Below, one piece after another: positions 62,912-64,000 of a DNA stretch of 64,000 nt. Location of the stretch: the NCBI GenBank assembly GCA_019359175.1, contig JAHHHU010000001.1:186001-250000 (forward strand). Reading direction: 5' to 3'. Positions within the stretch are counted from its first letter, which is position 1, and every line of letters begins with the position of its first letter. The DNA comes from Phormidium tanganyikae FI6-MK23. Its GTDB lineage: Bacteria > Cyanobacteriota > Cyanobacteriia > Leptolyngbyales > Leptolyngbyaceae. Below the pieces are notes generated by a model, which did not search any database, was not told the DNA's origin, and saw nothing but the letters and a program-made list of their open reading frames with translations. Position numbers and translations under genes: made by a program.

Positions 62912-64000
62912 ATGCCGAATTATGACCTTCTGCTTCGTCACTGTCAGTTACTTCGATCGCCGGACGTTTCCGAATTAGTGGATGTTGCGATTCATGCGGG
63001 TGAGATTGTCGAGATTGCCCCTCACATTGAAGCAACAGCGGAGATGGAACTAGAAATTCAAGCGCGTCTAGTCAGTCCCCCGTTTGTGGAATCGCACATT
63101 CACTTAGACTCTGCTCTCACAGCAGGTGGACCCCGCTGGAACCAAAGCGGCACATTGTTTGAGGGCATCGAGATTTGGCGAGAACGCAAGCAAAACCTCT
63201 CGCTAGAAGACGTGAAACAAAGAGCGATCGAGACTCTGAAACAGCAGGCGTTGCAGGGGGTTCTTTTTGTGCGAAGTCATGCGGATGTGAGTGAGGCAAG
63301 CTTAACGGCGCTCAAAGCCTTGCTTGAAGTCCGTGAGGAAGTAAAAGATTGGATTACGTTACAAGTCGTCGCTTTTCCCCAAGACGGTATCTATGGCGGG
63401 GCGAAGAATGATGAATTGATCGAGGAAGCGATGCGATTGGGGGCGGATGTCGTTGGAGGCATTCCGCACTATGAACTGACGCGCGAGGATGGAGTGCGGT
63501 CGGTTAATCGAATCTTTGACCTGGCGGAAAAGTACGATCGCTTAATCGACATCCACTGTGATGAAATCGACGACGATCAATCCCGATTTTTAGAAGTCGT
63601 TGCCGCCTGTGCGATTCGTACCGAAATGGGGTCGAAAGTTAGTGCGAGTCACACGACTGCATTTGGTTCTTATAACAATGCGTATGCGTTCAAACTCCTC
63701 GGCTTTCTCAAACGCACACAGCTCAATTTCATCTCCAACCCACTGATCAACATTACGCTGCAAGGTCGGACTGATACTTATCCCAAACGGCGCGGCGTAA
63801 CGCGAGTAAAAGAACTCTGGCAACAAGGAATGAATGTGAGCTTGGGTCACGATTGCGTTCAAGATCCTTGGTACTCACTAGGGACAGGCAATATGCTTGA
63901 TGTGGCATCAATGGCAATTCACGTCTGCCAAATGACCGGAAGAGATGAGATGGATGCGTGTTACGACATGGTGACTTGGGGCGGCGCGAAGACTTTGAAC
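62912..64000 (+). CDS. codA: Cytosine deaminase-like amidohydrolase (3' end missing)
   Basis: The visible 363 residues match CodA, which deaminates cytosine to uracil in pyrimidine salvage. The metal-binding order is clear: VESHIHLDSAL near residue 58 (two His), the SHADVS motif, IDIHCDEIDDDQSRF near 212, SHTTAFGSYNNAYAF near 245 and LGHDCVQDPWYSLGTGNMLDVA near 311 (Asp). The ATG 62912 gives MPNYDLLLRHCQLL. The frame is open to the window end, so the C-terminal part lies beyond. A related hydrolase of the family is possible. Confidence 0.88.
   Translation, partial: MPNYDLLLRHCQLLRSPDVSELVDVAIHAGEIVEIAPHIEATAEMELEIQARLVSPPFVESHIHLDSALTAGGPRWNQSGTLFEGIEIWRERKQNLSLEDVKQRAIETLKQQALQGVLFVRSHADVSEASLTALKALLEVREEVKDWITLQVVAFPQDGIYGGAKNDELIEEAMRLGADVVGGIPHYELTREDGVRSVNRIFDLAEKYDRLIDIHCDEIDDDQSRFLEVVAACAIRTEMGSKVSASHTTAFGSYNNAYAFKLLGFLKRTQLNFISNPLINITLQGRTDTYPKRRGVTRVKELWQQGMNVSLGHDCVQDPWYSLGTGNMLDVASMAIHVCQMTGRDEMDACYDMVTWGGAKTLN

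Noticed and set aside
1..64000. tRNA, rRNA, CRISPR arrays, intact insertion sequences
   Set aside because: I looked through the intergenic regions for T-arm-like sequence, repeated 30-37-base units and transposase motifs and found none.

Overview
The window is cyanobacterial chromosome. It carries an NDH-1 block in the order ndhA-ndhI-ndhG-ndhE, the phycobilisome core gene apcF, chlP, ycf46, a PucC/BCD-type transporter, a Tab2-type RNA-binding protein and GSI-type glnA behind a textbook NtcA promoter. GCGATCGC-type (HIP1) octamers are frequent. XisH/XisI, Uma2, DUF29, DUF433/DUF5615 and DUF6887/DUF6888 genes, plus an HpsE-like glycosyltransferase, point to a filamentous, perhaps Leptolyngbya-like organism; that placement is inference. 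I see no tRNA, rRNA, CRISPR array or intact insertion sequence.

Layout. 1-4.6 kb: 5'-truncated moaC, a PirA-like small gene with an NtcA-type box, a SAM hydrolase, and a tightly coupled minus-strand operon (BCD transporter, Uma2, inositol phosphatase-like). 4.7-8.1 kb: xisI with a frameshifted xisH, chlP, an orphan antitoxin-like gene and a solitary DNA methyltransferase. 8.5-13.8 kb: a small exported peptide, deoC-recO-MFS, a GT4 enzyme and a receiver-domain protein. 13.8-17.4 kb: a 30-bp inverted-repeat element, then the transhydrogenase genes pntA-pntB with a clear terminator. 17.7-25.3 kb: an Uma2 gene broken by one in-frame TGA, a DUF2808 protein, the conserved block rpmH-rnpA-PH domain-yidC-jag-DUF177-ycf46, a DUF29 protein and a methyltransferase. 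25.4-31.4 kb: an isolated BrxD-like ATPase, a Thr/Pro-repeat exported protein, an FHA-PrsW fusion, def and ftsX.

31.4-37.9 kb: Tab2, a tandemly duplicated unknown protein, apcF, glnA, a DUF433/DUF5615 toxin-antitoxin-like pair and a methyltransferase. 38.3-43.4 kb: a tiny exported peptide before a CHASE2 histidine kinase, a Nudix enzyme, a long RluA-type synthase and a DUF6888/DUF6887 pair with a doubtful start. 43.4-49.9 kb: a Lys/Ala-rich exported protein, an OppB-type permease, apt, a HAD phosphatase, a VapBC locus whose toxin has lost its middle, and natA/natC-type transporter genes. 50-56.4 kb: a new-looking RelE-like pair, a second methyltransferase of the same kind, the TIGR04282/TIGR04283 transferase pair and a cluster of three glycosyltransferases. 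56.4-64 kb: nadK, a decayed Rpn-family gene, the ndh operon, gltA, an unknown protein and a cytosine-deaminase-like gene running off the end.

Functional themes are nitrogen control (two GTA-N8-TAC boxes, glnA, PirA-like), photosynthetic electron transport and NAD(P)H balance (ndh, pnt, nadK), and a scatter of accessory toxin-antitoxin and selfish genes, several visibly decaying. I found no complete undescribed multi-gene system. The most interesting leads are the PirA/NtcA site, the orphan BrxD-like ATPase, the FHA-PrsW protease, the small exported peptides with Gly/Arg tails, and the broken xisH and vapC genes beside intact partners.
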